Source: Todiramphus chloris collaris (Eukaryota; Chordata; Aves; Coraciiformes; Alcedinidae). From it: 64,000 nucleotides of DNA. Of this stretch, positions 25,671 through 38,882 are shown one piece after another. The notes beneath the pieces were generated by a model that worked only from the letters and a program-made list of their open reading frames with translations, was not told where the DNA came from and made no database searches. The stretch covers positions 15,073,065 to 15,137,064 of the forward strand of contig JANVCC010000030.1 of assembly GCA_025345505.1 (NCBI GenBank), written 5' to 3'. The first letter of the stretch is position 1. Every line of letters starts with the position of its first letter. Made by a program: the position numbers and the translations under genes.

Positions 25671-26435
25671 GATGTCTTCAATTGTTTTGTATGTCATTCG
25701 TACCTGGAGGCTACTTTTGGGGCACAACCACATCTGCTTATTTAAGTGCTGCACACTGTGCAACTGCTGCTTAAGTGTGTGGGGAAGCCCTTCATGCTGC
25801 GAGATTCCACACTGCTTGATCAGACCTTTAATTCCTCCCTACTGCTGTCTGTAACTGGTCACTGGGAATTAAGTGCATTGTGCAACATGGTTAGGTGCTA
25901 TGAAGCTTTTCTCCAGCGAGTTGCACTTCAGTGCAGTTACTACCTGAGAGAGAGGTCCAAATGTCATAATGCAGAGCTGAATCAGATCCACAAGAAGAGT
26001 AGTCTTTGTGTAGAGCTTGAGACTGTTGGAGACAATGTAGGCTTACATTAGTTAGAGCCAGTTGTGTGTAACGAACCTGGTAATTTTTATCAGGTTATAG
26101 CAGTCCCTCCAAAAAGATGGTCTGGGTGTTGCCAGATATAACAGAGCCTGGCTCTTCACATTGGCTTGCTGCTCTGCAAATCATCTTCTTGTTATGTGGA
26201 GGCTCTTTTCCCAGCTTGAATGTTGATCCACTGTGTGACTGTGAGATTTACTTTGTTTCAGTCACCAATGTCAAGAGGGGTATATCCTCTGAAAAACTCC
26301 TTTCTCCTGGTGTGACGTGTGTACAGTGGTGCTGAAATGATGCTGTGCCTCCTCCATTGTGGAGACCACCTCGCAGCTAGCCAGCCTGCACTACCATTGC
26401 CTCTGTAACCCTCCTGTGCATCTCTTTGCCTCTAG

Positions 26436-26699
<264 letters not shown>

Positions 26700-29088
26700 T
26701 AGCATCGCTTTGCTCCTTCTCTGGCTTCGGTCCTGGTGACAGTAGTGGCTTTATTCATACCATGCATATCCAGGCTTGTGCAAGAACGGGTGACCCATGT
26801 CCTCTAAAGTGCATGACATGTTACACAGAAGGGAGAGCTTTACCTTGGCTCCTCTGGGAGGGTGTGGTGGGAATTTAGCCCTCAGTAATAAGCACTAAAT
26901 CCCAGGTGAATAAAACGCTTTGCAAAAAGATAATTGCCAAAGGACCGTGTGTAATGTAACAGTGGCTCTGCGGTTGGACCTAGCAGGTATGTTGGAGTAG
27001 AACATGGGGTGGGCACAGGCATGGCTTCAGCATCTCCCTTGGCTTTCTTTCAGCATCCATGGGTTTGTGGGAGGTTTGGCATGCAATGCCATGCCAGCAG
27101 GACAGAGGATGTGCTCCTTGCTCTGACCCACAGAGCACGAGTCTTTCTCTGTGTCCTTCCTGTCTTACAGCTGGTGTGGGAATCCCAGTGTCACCAGCTT
27201 GGGTCAGCTCTGTGGTATTTGGGTTATTTGTATGGGGTTTTCATTTATTTACTTATTTATTTTTACTTATTGCTTTGCTCTTGCTGTCAAAATAGTACCT
27301 TTCCTATTTAAAAAATAAAATAAAAATTGGAAAAAATGTATGGAGCTTGAAAGTTGAAGACCTGCTCTAGATTTTTGGTGAAGCTGGCTTGTTTGCTCAA
27401 GCTCTAGAAACTTTGTAGCCCGGGACACAGCACTGCTGGGGTTTTACATCCTGGTGGGGTTTAGGTCTCCAGAGTAGAGATGTTTGCAGTGGAGAATGTT
27501 GCTGTCTTAAAGATGTTCAATATTTGACTTCCTCTCTTTCAGGCACCTGGAGCAGGTGCAGTGAATAATGTCCTACCCCATGCTACTGAAATAAAAGCAG
27601 GGACTCTCTTTGGGTTTTTGTTGGGTTTTTTTGGTCTGTGGAGGGTTTTTGGCTGTTTAGGTATTTTTTAAAGCAGAAAAGATACACTTTTTACTAAAAG
27701 CTAAGGGCATTAAAATAGTGGGGTTTGGAGTTTTGTTTGTTGTTTGGTTGCTTTTTGTTTTTGGTTGCTGTACTCCGGAAAAAGATGACCCATAACAATA
27801 AATCACTGTAAATTTGCATCCTTTATATTTCAAAACCCTTTTCAATATTTTTTTTTTCTAAAATCGGTAACAAAAACTGTGTTCAGAAAATTGTATTAAA
27901 TGGGGTTAAAAAATGATAGGTCTACTCAAGACCAAATTTTTCATTTGTTTATGCATAAAAGGGTGAAGGATTTTTTTTAAGTGAAGTTGAAATTGTACCT
28001 TTTCCTTATCTGTACTGTAGGTCACATTTTCATGCCAGGTTTCTCCCTCCCTTTACACTAAACCCAGCATTTCTTTTCACTTTCCTCCAGGTAAGGAAAT
28101 CATCGGTCAGCTCTACTTTCTATTTCTTGGAGCAAAAAAATGCTGACCTTGTATTTTTGCAGGCAGTTGTGGAGAGTCTGCTTTGAAGGAGATATGAAAG
28201 GATGTTCTCTTTTGATACGTGTGGTACAAAGAATTATCTAATGCAGCTGCAGGGAAGCAGAGCTTTTGATGCTGTCCTTTCAACTACGAAAAGTGGTCTT
28301 TTGAAATGAGGTTTGGATGTACATAGTAGGTTGTTCTAGCAGAGCTGAAGATGAGCGAGCTGCTCACAAGCTGAACTTTAAGCAAGGACTTGAGATGTTT
28401 CACTGTAGTGATAGTGGCTTTCCGGGGTAGAAGTGGAAGGTGAGTTTTAATGTGGATCTGGGTAGTAGTCAAAAATCAGGTTACGTGCTGGCTTTAAAAC
28501 ATAAATAAAATTGCTCCTTGGTAACTACAGTCACCAAATGTGTGCAGCCTGAAGGAAGGCATTTTTAGCCTCCCCTCTGTTTCCTTTGCCAGTGTGATGT
28601 GGACCACCATACCAATAGATGAAGGTGTTCTCTCTGTACCTGTTGCAGTCTGTGGAGATATGTCTGTGCATTTTACTAAAGAAACGGGCTCCCAAACAGC
28701 TCTCTGATCAGGGAGGAGTGAGCATGGTCCAGGTGTCCCTGTGCTGAGCCAAGTGACCTAGATTTAGCTGCTCATGCAGGAGCTGGCAGTGTGCTTTATG
28801 TTTGCAGTGGATGATGACAGTCTTGTGGTGGTGGCTGGGGACCTTCAATCAATACGCCTTTCACAGTAGAGCATCTTTCCATCTTCGGAGCTCTGCCCTC
28901 CTGCTAATTAATCCACCAACTCATTTCACATGGGCTCTTGAGTGGTTGGTAATAGGTGTTCGACAGCTTTATCAGTGGGGTGGGTGGGGAAGGACGTGAA
29001 GGCTCTTTCTCGCTGCCATCCTAAGAAATGTGGAAACATGCGTGAAATGTTTATGAAAGGAGGAACGATTGCCCCATCCTCTAAGCAA

Positions 29089-29110
29089 GAGCAAGTTCTC
29101 AGAGTTGCTC
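29089..29110 (+). promoter_or_regulatory. Candidate p53/p63 response element in intron 4
   Basis: GAGCAAGTTC, two bases, then AGAGTTGCTC. The first half fits RRRCWWGYYY fully and the second at nine of ten positions, with a short spacer. p63 is known to regulate itself through an intronic enhancer, so a site here would make sense, but single matches also arise by chance in 64 kb. Confidence 0.35.
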
Positions 29111-32100
29111 ATTCCCCCCACCATGTGACTTCATATGCCTTGATTAATGCCTGTCATCTATTTTTTTTTTTTAAATGATGGATTAGGAACTTACCCAACT
29201 GGAAGAGTTTCTTCCACTACAGTGACCTATTAAAAGTTTAATTACTTGATGGCCCCACCCTTATTAAGAGTCCAAAACTTGAAAGCCTTGTTTCTTAGTT
29301 CTTTTTTTTTTCTTTTTCTTTCCCTTCACCTGAGTAACTGTATTAAGTAAGGAAATCCATTATATCATACTTTTCCCTGTTTGGGAGATGATGAGCCAGG
29401 CTGACCCACATTATCCTTCTGGGAAGGCTTGGTGGTGACTGGCATGGGATCTGCTGTCCTGTCTGACAACATGCTTCACCAGAGCTCCTCTGAGCTTCTG
29501 GGCTGAGTCATGTCAGATTAGGTCATGGGAGCGAAGGCTGCGGGCTTGGTGAGAGGACTGTGTTATTTCTCCAAAAAGCAAGAGCTGCTTTTATGGGAGG
29601 ATTTAGAGACCTATGAAGATACCTCAGATTTCTTGGCCACTTTGTGCATTTAGCCTAAATCTTAGTGCTTTGGAGGCAATAATCTGGAATTGCATGTAGA
29701 TACCAAGCTTACCTCTTTTAAGAGGCGGGTGAGAGAGGATACTCACTGAATATATGCATGCTATATCTCTGAAAACAGCCCGAGAATAAATTTTTTTTTT
29801 TGATTTCTTTTTTTTCCCCTAGAAGCTCTTCTTCTGTTCTTCATTATCTGCAGACTCTTTCTATGGGGCAGATTTATTGTCCTAGGACAGTGGGTGCTCT
29901 TTGCCAAATCAACAATTTTTGTGTAGGATAGGCTGGGAGGGAGATGAGAGTAACATTAGGATTGGTTCTCTGCTCAGGTTTGTGATGGGCTCCTAATTAA
30001 AGGGGGAGAGGGGAGAAACAGCTGTCCAAAAATGGCAGAGAGCAACACTAGCTGCTGCTAGATGAGAAGGTGATTCCATATGCATGAGCAGCTCACTTTG
30101 AAAATATTATACATTTTCTCTCTGAAGTCTTTCATGACCTTAAGTAGGAATTCCAGTAAAACGTGCTGTCTAATCAGGTTAGGTCTTCATTTGTATGCAA
30201 TGTTGAACTAATTAATGATGACAAATTGAGATTGGATTGCAGAGAACTTTAGAAGCATCCTTGATTATTTTTTTTAATTAATGACCTGAGAATACAGGTA
30301 AGAATACAAGCAGGTTAGTCAGTCTTTTCAGAAGGAAAATCTTTAGCAATTGAAAGTCTACTGAAGTGTTTAAAAACAAAAGCCTTAACAGTTTAAATTG
30401 AAAGGAGTTTCTCACGTGCACACTCATAGGTACAACAAAGCCTTCTTGAAAACCATGTCGCAAAGGAACAAGCAGTTATCGCTTGTGATGCTGAGATGGA
30501 GTAAAAATTGTTGAGATTAAGTGAGGAGCCCTGTGAACTGGGTGAAGACTTCTGCAGAGCTGTGTCTGTTTTATTGTGGGATATTTCCTCTGTGAAAGTT
30601 CCCATATTCCCATGCCGTGCAATATCTCCTCCTATTTCTGTAGCAGAAGAAAACAAGCATTTCAAAAGTGTGCCACCTGAGATGACTTTTTCTTTAACCG
30701 TTTTTTTTTCCCCCTCTGTGGAAGTAAGTTGTGTGCCGATCTTCCCCACCCACTCTGAGTGCAAATAAATAAACAAACAACTGCACTGGCTTTTCCCCCT
30801 AAAAAAAGATTTGGCAATCACCTGTCACTAGCAGAACCTGTTACATGGGGAAGAACATGATTGCAGTAGGAAAGTAAAAAATAAAATCGTGTGTCAAGGT
30901 AAGTAAAAGTGAACACTACTGCCAAATGTGAGCTATCAAAAAATGAATCGGATCCACCCATCCCCATAAGCAAGATACCACCTTATAAGTCAGGAGACTC
31001 TCCTTAAAAGACAAACAGGTTCTACTTATTCTCCCCCAGGTTTTTGAGCCTTTAGGGTGCATCTACCAAGTATTTTTTTTTTTTTTTTAAAGCTTTTCTC
31101 AGTAGTTGCAAGGTTTAAGAAAAAAAGAAGGCAGAAATTACTTTAAGTTTTCAAACGAAAAAGAAAAAAAATTATTTGCAAATTTTTGATTCTGCTGAAG
31201 ACAGACACCCAGCCCTGCAAGACTTGCATAATTCAGGTGTTGGCAATACCTGAGTTTAGAATTTATTCTCATGCCCTGCAGTAGGCAGGAGCTGAGCTGG
31301 ATTGGTCCTTGCAGGGCTTTGTTATGAAATGCAGAGCTCTGCAAAGATGCAAGCTGTGTTCCAGTCCAGCTCACTGGTTCTCCTATTGTCAGTAAACTCA
31401 GCTGTACCTAGAGCTATAAGAAAATGCTCGGATTTCGGACGCTTTGCTAGTGAAGCTGAATAACAGCCTGTGCAACATGCATGAAAGCAAGTAAATGGAT
31501 TGTTCTGGCTGGGGTTAGTGGACTTGGAAAAACTGTGTTTTAAGGAAGGTGAAAGGAATGCACTTAAATTAGCCCACATTAGCAGTAAGAGGTTTCTGTG
31601 GTTGTGAGTGCAGATTCCTTCAGTGGGCTATCTCAGTCTTTTTATTTCAGATGGATTCATTCCATTTTCATTTTATGTATATTCTGTGTCCTGAACCACC
31701 TGCTAAAATTGTGATTTTTACTTTTGTTGTTGTTGTTCCCCCCTCAAATGTCTTAAAGGACCGTGCACAAGAACAGTGAAGCAATGAGAGGGCAATTAGA
31801 TGTGCACTTTGCCTTGACTCAACAGTCCTTAATTATGTGTTCAGCCTTCTCTTAAATAATCTGTTTAAATAGCACATTGTTTCAGTAATACTGGTAATGT
31901 CCCGTATTTTGCTGTCTGATGATTATCTCTCTGCATCATACAAGAAAAGTTCTTTCTTTTTTTTTTTTTTAAAGGCTGGTGACTCTCTCAATGAACATAT
32001 GCATGGAGCTGTGCTGTGTGTTCATGTGAAATCTTAGCTTTGTTATTCATTGGTGATGTGTTGGTCAGTACAATCTGAGCTTTCCAGTTTTAAACATTAT

Positions 32101-34435
32101 TTTTAAAGCTCTCAGGATGAGTGGAAGTGGTCTTGTTACATGATTTGGAATTTCCCTGTCCTCAGAGGCCCCTAGTCAGCAATGCTGTAGGCTTTAGGTT
32201 TTTGCACACAACAGCTGAGAAGGGTCCTTGTCAAGAGACCCGGTTGTGTAGAGGGTCCACAGACCTCGCCGAGCACTGGAATCGGTCACCCACTGGCCAC
32301 TCAGCTAATCCTTTCATGCCTCTAATTGTGGGCTTTCTCTTCAGCCCAGTGAGTTATCCAGCAAAGTTATTTTCCTGGTGATAACCCTCCTTGCTTACAG
32401 CAGGAGTGAGGAAGGGAAACAATGCCTGTAATCCAAAGGCAGAGAAACGATCTGGAAGGAGAAGGTAGTGGAGGAGGAGATGGGGTTGCAGCCTTTGGAT
32501 GCGCACGCTGCAGGCTGCGAGAGCTGATGCAATGGTGTGAGCTAAGAGCTTGGCTCCCCGCTGAGCCCAGCGAAGCAGGAGTGCTTCCATATTTGGGCAT
32601 TTGTCTCAGGTGAGAAGTGGTTAAGGTTTGGCTTCTTCAAGCCTTCTGTAGCCGTGCCTGCCTGAAGAGGCTGTTGGCCCCTCTGTGCAGCCTCTTGGCA
32701 CAGGGCAGGCACCGATTGCCACCATCATTCTCGTGCCCGCAGAGGTTGTGATTGCACTTTCCTGCTCGAAGAGCTTGTGAAGTGTGTTTCCCTTTGGGTG
32801 ATAGTATAGGGCCTAATACTCAGGCTGTTGAGGCATATGTAACTTGTCCTAGGTCATCTACCTGGAAAGAGAGGAGCTGCTCTTGTTGTCTTTGAAGGAG
32901 GTGCCTTTCTCACGGCAGGGAGGTGTTCTCAAGCTAGCAAAGCTGGGAAGAACCAGTTCACCTGTGAGAACCAGCCAGGAGGGGCCTGCTGGCTTCTGTT
33001 TGGGTTTTTATGCTTGAGTAAAAGGAGATCTGAGTGCATTAGGTTCCCATTAGAATGTAATTGTGCTTTTTCTCCCTAATCTCTTTGTCATGTATAATTT
33101 GTTTTTATTAGCAGTTATCGTCTTCTGTCACTCTTTACAAGCTGCTGTACAGATCCATGCAGTAGTTTCCAGAAAAGGTCTTACGATCTGAGCTATTTCA
33201 TTATTTTTGCTTTCTTGTTTTGTATCCCTTACTGTTTTGTAAATCCTATCAAGGCAATATAGCCTCCCTATATGAACTGCAGTTTTGTTACATGTCTTTT
33301 TTTTTTTTTTTTAGAGCAGTGCCCTCTGTGATGCCTGAGCTGTGCTGGAAGAGCACACTGTAAGGGGCAGCCTGTACCTCATGCAGATAGCGATGCCTGG
33401 GAAGGATGAGAAGGGAAGTTATTTACTTATGACATGATTTGATATCTGCCAGCACCAGGAACAGAAAATTTGGGTCTCCTGCCTTGCAGTGGTGTGTGCT
33501 CTGCTCCTCAAACAGCAGTTGGCGTAAGGCACCCAGCATGCCTGACCCACTGAGGAAGGCTTCAGATGGTGTGAATGTCCTTTGCTTTCAGCTAGGATTT
33601 AGCCTCTTGGTTGCTGTTTGAGGCTGATTCTATCCCAGTGTAACAGGAGACCAGTTAGAGCTCGTTACAGGCTTCACAGGATCTGCAAGTGAAAAACACT
33701 TGAGACACTAGGGTCAGACATGGGAGGATGGAGAAAGTAATCACGCGGAAGGGTTGCATCCTCCATGCGGGCAGAAGATCCTTCTGCTCTTTTCCACAAG
33801 TAATTTTTAGCTGTACTGGCATCACACTTCCCCCTCCCCCCTTCAGAATATTGTTTTAAGATTTTAGTGAAATTTTTTTTTCCCCAAGGAAAAAAAAATC
33901 AGAGGGAGAGAATTAAGTGCAAGAAACTTTTTTTTTTTTGGTTCTTAATGAAAATTATTTTGTCTATGTGGAGAGGAAAAAGCATTAATTAAGCATAATT
34001 TTCATCAATGCAATTTACACAAAAAAGCCCCACCTACTTTCATGAGAAAGGAATAAAGAGAATCATAATCCTGGATTAGGTATCTTTCACTACACATATA
34101 TAAAAACAACACCGTGTGAAAAGGGGGAAAATATATATGTATATACACACACACCAAACATACCAATGTGCCTCCAGCAGTATTACCAAAGGAATTAACT
34201 TTACAAGAAACAGCCACAGCCTGGAAAGAAGCCATTTTTCAAATAAAAGCTGAATGAGACTTGTGGTTTCTGAGAACTATGAGAGGGAAGGGTTAAAAAA
34301 ACATTTACAGATAAGAATAGCTGATGATGGGAGATGAGTGAACATCCTGAAGTAGGGGAGGGTCACTATTTAAATCACCTTTTTTTTTTTCCTCCTCTTA
34401 GTTAAAAATTGGCATCTACTAAGAACAACATGTAG

Positions 34436-34572
34436 GATTAATGTAGTACTTTGAAGCTTTAAAGTGCTGCACAAACATTGCTTCCCTAATCAGCAAACAC
34501 CTTTGCTTGGTAGGCAAATCAGGAGTGCAGTCGCCATTTTAGAGAAGGGAAACTAAAGCGCCAGGAGTTCTG
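34436..34572 (+). mobile_element. MIR-like SINE relic
   Basis: AAAGTGCTGCACAAACATT, then GCCATTTTAGAGAAGGGAAAC and TAAAGCGCCAGGAG, follow the order of the MIR-type sequence (small exon-like core, then CCATTTTACAGATG-GGAAACTGAGG). Diverged. Confidence 0.5.
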
Positions 34573-34594
34573 AACTGGTGGTGTTTTGGAGTGG

Positions 34595-34722
34595 GTTTTT
34601 TTCTGTCTTTTTTATTTATTTAATCCTTTTTTCTTCTATTTATTTTCCTTTTTTTTTTCCCTTTTTTTTTAATTTTTTTTCTTTTACCTTTTTTAATCTT
34701 TTTTTTCTTTTGTTTTTTCTTG
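34595..34722 (+). repeat. T-rich low-complexity tract
   Basis: About 130 bases dominated by T with scattered C, A and a few G. Confidence 0.9.
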
Positions 34723-36014
34723 TGTGCATAGTGTTCAGCATGAGGACTGCTTCTAGAATGGCTTGTAAAAGCTGCTGAACTCTCCTGGATTTCACAAGTG
34801 CTAAGTATGCAAAGCACCCAGGTAGAGCTCGAAGGTGGCATCACCAGAGTTGCCTCCTCACCTTTCCCAAGGGAGGCAGCCTGCTCTGGGGCAAGGAGGG
34901 TTTCCTAAAAAGTTGACTGTTTCCCCTATACCATTAGAGCTGTGTAACTTAAACTGCATCAACTAAGCACCGTTGAGAGATCTTTCAACCCTACAAAAAA
35001 AGGTTGAGCAAAAAATATTTGTGTGACTCTTGTATAAGTTACTTCTGGGTATAGGTGTTCAGGTCGGCTGGTGTAAGAGGTACTGTTCACGTTGCAGACA
35101 AAAACCGCCCTTGGAGATGATCGTTCCTTTCCTTAGGTCAACTGAAGTATCACATAGATAGTATTTCCCTTGATACAGAGCAAGCAGCAGTTTGGTGGTG
35201 TGCTGAAGCAAGCATCATTTTGTGTGTTGCATTGGTGGTTTTCTGCACGCTGAGGGTTCAGCTCCAATGCTCGGCATGACAGTCAGTTATGAAGAAATTC
35301 CTACTTTGTTTAAAAAAGAAGTGTCCTGGGTAGGGATGGCTTCTGTAGAGAAAGAGCATGAACTTCATTATGCAATGGAAATCTTTTCGTGAGGTTTTGC
35401 TATGTGCAGGTGTGTCAGATTTGTTATTGTAAACACAGTGGGATAGCTACTCAAATAAAAGCTTAGATCCTCTTGCAAATATACCTGAGTATTGATACAA
35501 ACTTTATCGTTTCCAGTTGCTAAACATAACACACAGTGGAACAAAACTTGGTGGAGCCATAGGAGGAAAGTGTTACTTCTCCCTCATTAATTTTTTTTTC
35601 AGGTGTATTCTATGAACAGGGTTTTGGTTGTTTTTGGTTTCTTTTTAAGGATAGCAAAATGTTACTTGACTGATTTAAAAGTGGTTTATGACCTGCTGAT
35701 CCATGTTAGCTGCTGAAATTCATCGAAATTCAGCTTTACAGAAAGCTGAAAAATGTGCTAGAGGAAAGCAGCACTCACAGGCTGACCAATCTTTCCTGAA
35801 TAAGTGAGATAGAACTTGGGTCTAAATTTTCTGGCTGTGTTGCCTTGGGACTCTCATCCCTGCCTGTTGTGTGTCCCAGGGTGCATCACACTTTCCTCCT
35901 GGGGAGCGAAGCCCAGAGATGCTCTGCTAGGGAGCAGCACCAATGAGCAGTGGATTTGGCTCCGAGCCCAGCCTCAGAGCTGCTCCTGCCCTGTGATTTA
36001 GATATAATCTGGGT

Positions 36015-36136
36015 AGCATTGTGCAAGTCATTCCCTCTGCCTCTGTTCCCCCTTTCCCCTTTTCCACACACCCACTCTCAAATCTGGGACTGTGACACCA
36101 TGATCCAGTGTTGTAAAGCACTTAGACCCCTGATGT
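36015..36136 (-). mobile_element. MIR-like SINE relic, minus strand
   Basis: GTGCAAGTCATTCCCTCTGC and CTCTGTTCCCC at the left, and TGTAAAGCACTTAGA at the right, are the reverse complement of MIR landmarks in the right order and at about the right spacing. Confidence 0.6.
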
Positions 36137-38849
36137 GAAATACTCAGGGGGCACAGCTGGGGAGTGCTGCTTTCTGTGCACCCCATATCACTAGCCTTAA
36201 CTTTTAGGCCTCTTATTTTGACTTATTTGCAGGACATTAGAGTCTTTTTACAAACTGACTATTGAAGGAACCAAAATGTATCTCCAGACTAAAGCTTGAA
36301 ACTACCTGAGTTCCTGTTGGGTTATTGCTTCCCTTGCATGAAAGCTTGAGTTTTACCAGGGTCAGGCCCACCAGATGTGAAAGTTACTGGTGCAGAGGCT
36401 GTTTGAGGGCTATGGCATGAAGGAAAACCTCTTCCTGTTGTGTAGCCAGGGCACGATGCTGTACCAACACTGCTATGTTAACTGCGATGTTGAGCCTCAG
36501 TAAACTCACCCTGCTGCTTGTTGGAGCTTGTTAGCTCAACCGCATGAGCCATGGCTGGGAGCTGACTTGCTCCTTGACCTCCTTGCAACGGGAACCGAAT
36601 AAGCCTGGGTTTGCTATCAAACCTGCAATTGGAAGTCCTTGGACCCCCCTTAAAATGCAGGGCTGAAAGAGATTCCCGGGGGAAAGGGCTGGGAGCGGTG
36701 CCACTGGGCTTGGTGCCCAGCCTGGAGGGTGCTCACGGGGGCAATCAGCACGCTTGCTCCGTTTGCATTTGAGCGTTGGCATCAACATGGATGGGAGAGA
36801 AAAAGTCTTCCTGTGATACAACTGACTTGTGGCTGAGCATTGACTGATACCTGTTCATTAATCATCGAGGAGATGGCTGGTTTTATGATGAGTTCCTTGT
36901 GTCTCGTCTCTTCTGCTGCAAACCACTCGCATTATCTGTACTTAGTCATATTTTTTTTCCCATCCTTGGTATGTTCTTGTAGGTGTATGAGCAAAGAAGG
37001 CTCCAACAAAAAAATACCTGACAATGCATTTCTACATATTCTACTAAAATCTTTTACAATACTAGCACCCATCAAGGAAGAGGTGAGGCCCTTAGGAAAA
37101 GCTTCTGAAGAGTCGTCATTAATTCTGTATGGTCTGATAAAGACAGATACCGCGTGAGCTGATCACTTTGCAATACGCTTTCCATACGGAATTAATAAAT
37201 TTGACCTTTATTTGGCATCCCCTTTGTGTGATGACTTCTCTGAGTCATTTTTGCCTATTTCCTTTGCCATGCCTCTCAAAAGAGATACAGACGTTGTCTG
37301 TCTGTCTGGGTTTGCTTTTCATCAGGAAGATCTGTGCGAGATAGGAGTGGGGAGAACTGGGTCGCACTGGTGTTGCCAGTGTTCAGGGGGAGCGCTGAAA
37401 CGTGGTCTTTGTCTGATGGGAGGAAAACTCTGTGGGCAAGCCAGGTTCCAGGTTGAATTTGCAGGGATGTGTGCTGAAAGGAAACCATTTCCATGCTGCA
37501 GATCTGACATCGCAGGCACAAAACCATTCTGATGCCGTTAGTCACCCTGCTGAGCTCAAGCAGTTTAATGGGGCTATTTTGTTTCAGGATGCTGATCTTC
37601 TGATGCATGTTTTGCAACTTATTTCAGGGGTGCTTCTTAAATGCACAGCTACTCGTGGGGGTCTTTCTTTTAGGGGGGGGGTGGCTTGGTAGCCTCTTAA
37701 GGGTTGATAAAGCACATGGCCAAGATTGATTCTGTTGTTTAGTGATTGGGAATGATGAAGTTGTGACCACTTGCCTCTCCAACACATAGGACTGAGCTGT
37801 TGCTAACCACCTCCTTGCTTCAAAGTCAAACTCCTGGGGTGCACATTACCCTGGACCCCCTGGATCATGTCACATCTGCAGCATGACCTCAGTGTAACCT
37901 GCTCGCTGGGGAAGTCAGCACTTTGCTACTCACAGGAGAAGCTGGGCTGAGCCTGCAGGCAGATGCTGACTGCCGGGGAGTGGTGCAGGACAGTCAGGTA
38001 TTCCTGTGTGCTGGGGGCTCCCAGCTCAGTGCAGCGTGCTGCCCTCAGCCTGCCTGGCATGGCTCACCAAGGGTGTAACAGTTTACTCAGCTTTTTGCCT
38101 TTTCTTATTATTATTCTTTTTTTTTTTTCTTTTTCCACTGGCCATACCAATCTGATTACACCTTCGAGGGATCATCTGCCCCTAAAGCTTAATTAAGGAG
38201 CTCTTGTCTGACTCGTCACTGACTCACCTGCCACTGTATGAGCTCATGTCTGACTTGTCATAGGAAGATAGTGAAATATGTCAGGCTTCTCTGAAATATA
38301 GCAGGTTTTTGTTTTATTGCACCCCTGATATTGCTGTTGGCTGCTGCAGAGGTGAACAGAAAGATGACTGCTCCAAGTTGGTTACATTTATCTAAACTTA
38401 CTTGCTCGCTTCTTTGTGCCTTGAAAAACCAGATGGGGTTTTGCTTGCACAGCTGTAGGTATGTTAGAGTTAATAATAAAAAAAAAAAATTGCAAAAATT
38501 AAATAACCTTTGAGTTTTGGCTTCAGGCAAAGTAGGTGAAATGATGTGTTTTGGAGATGAATGCTCTTGCAGGAGGCAAGATGTAGCTTGCAGGAGAACA
38601 TCTGCAACCAATCCATTCTGTATGAGATGGGGCCAAGACTTGTTTGTATCTCAATACCTGTTCAAACATGTTGTAGCACAGCAAAAAGAGGTTTTGAATG
38701 CATTGAGGAAGGGTGGGTAAGAAAGGAGAGAGACATCAAGCTGAATGTTTGCTTAATAGCTTGGATTTCTTCATTAAACATTTAAGCACTTTAATAATTT
38801 GATTAGCTTCTTGCAGAGCACTGTAGAATCTTTCCTTTTTTTGGGTTTT

Positions 38850-38882
38850 TATATATATATATTTTTTTTTTTTTTTTTTTTA
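38850..38882 (+). repeat. (AT)n plus poly(T)
   Basis: AT repeat running into about 20 T. Confidence 0.9.

Larger units (their letters stand above)
7422..26435 (+). other. Intron between the dN exon and exon 4 (19.0 kb)
   Basis: Donor GTAAGG at 7422, acceptor TCTAG before 26436. No convincing gene is seen inside. It contains a (TG)n microsatellite, numerous T and T/G tracts, AT and G-run simple repeats, a 24-base tandem duplication (18987-19045), MIR-like SINE relics (about 23790-23878 and 24015-24095) and a diverged CR1 LINE fragment on the minus strand (about 25252-25670). Small GC-rich patches lie at 9640-9795 and 22420-22760. The longest open frame is a 215-codon minus-strand ORF at 10802-11449 with no recognisable domain. 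Confidence 0.85.
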
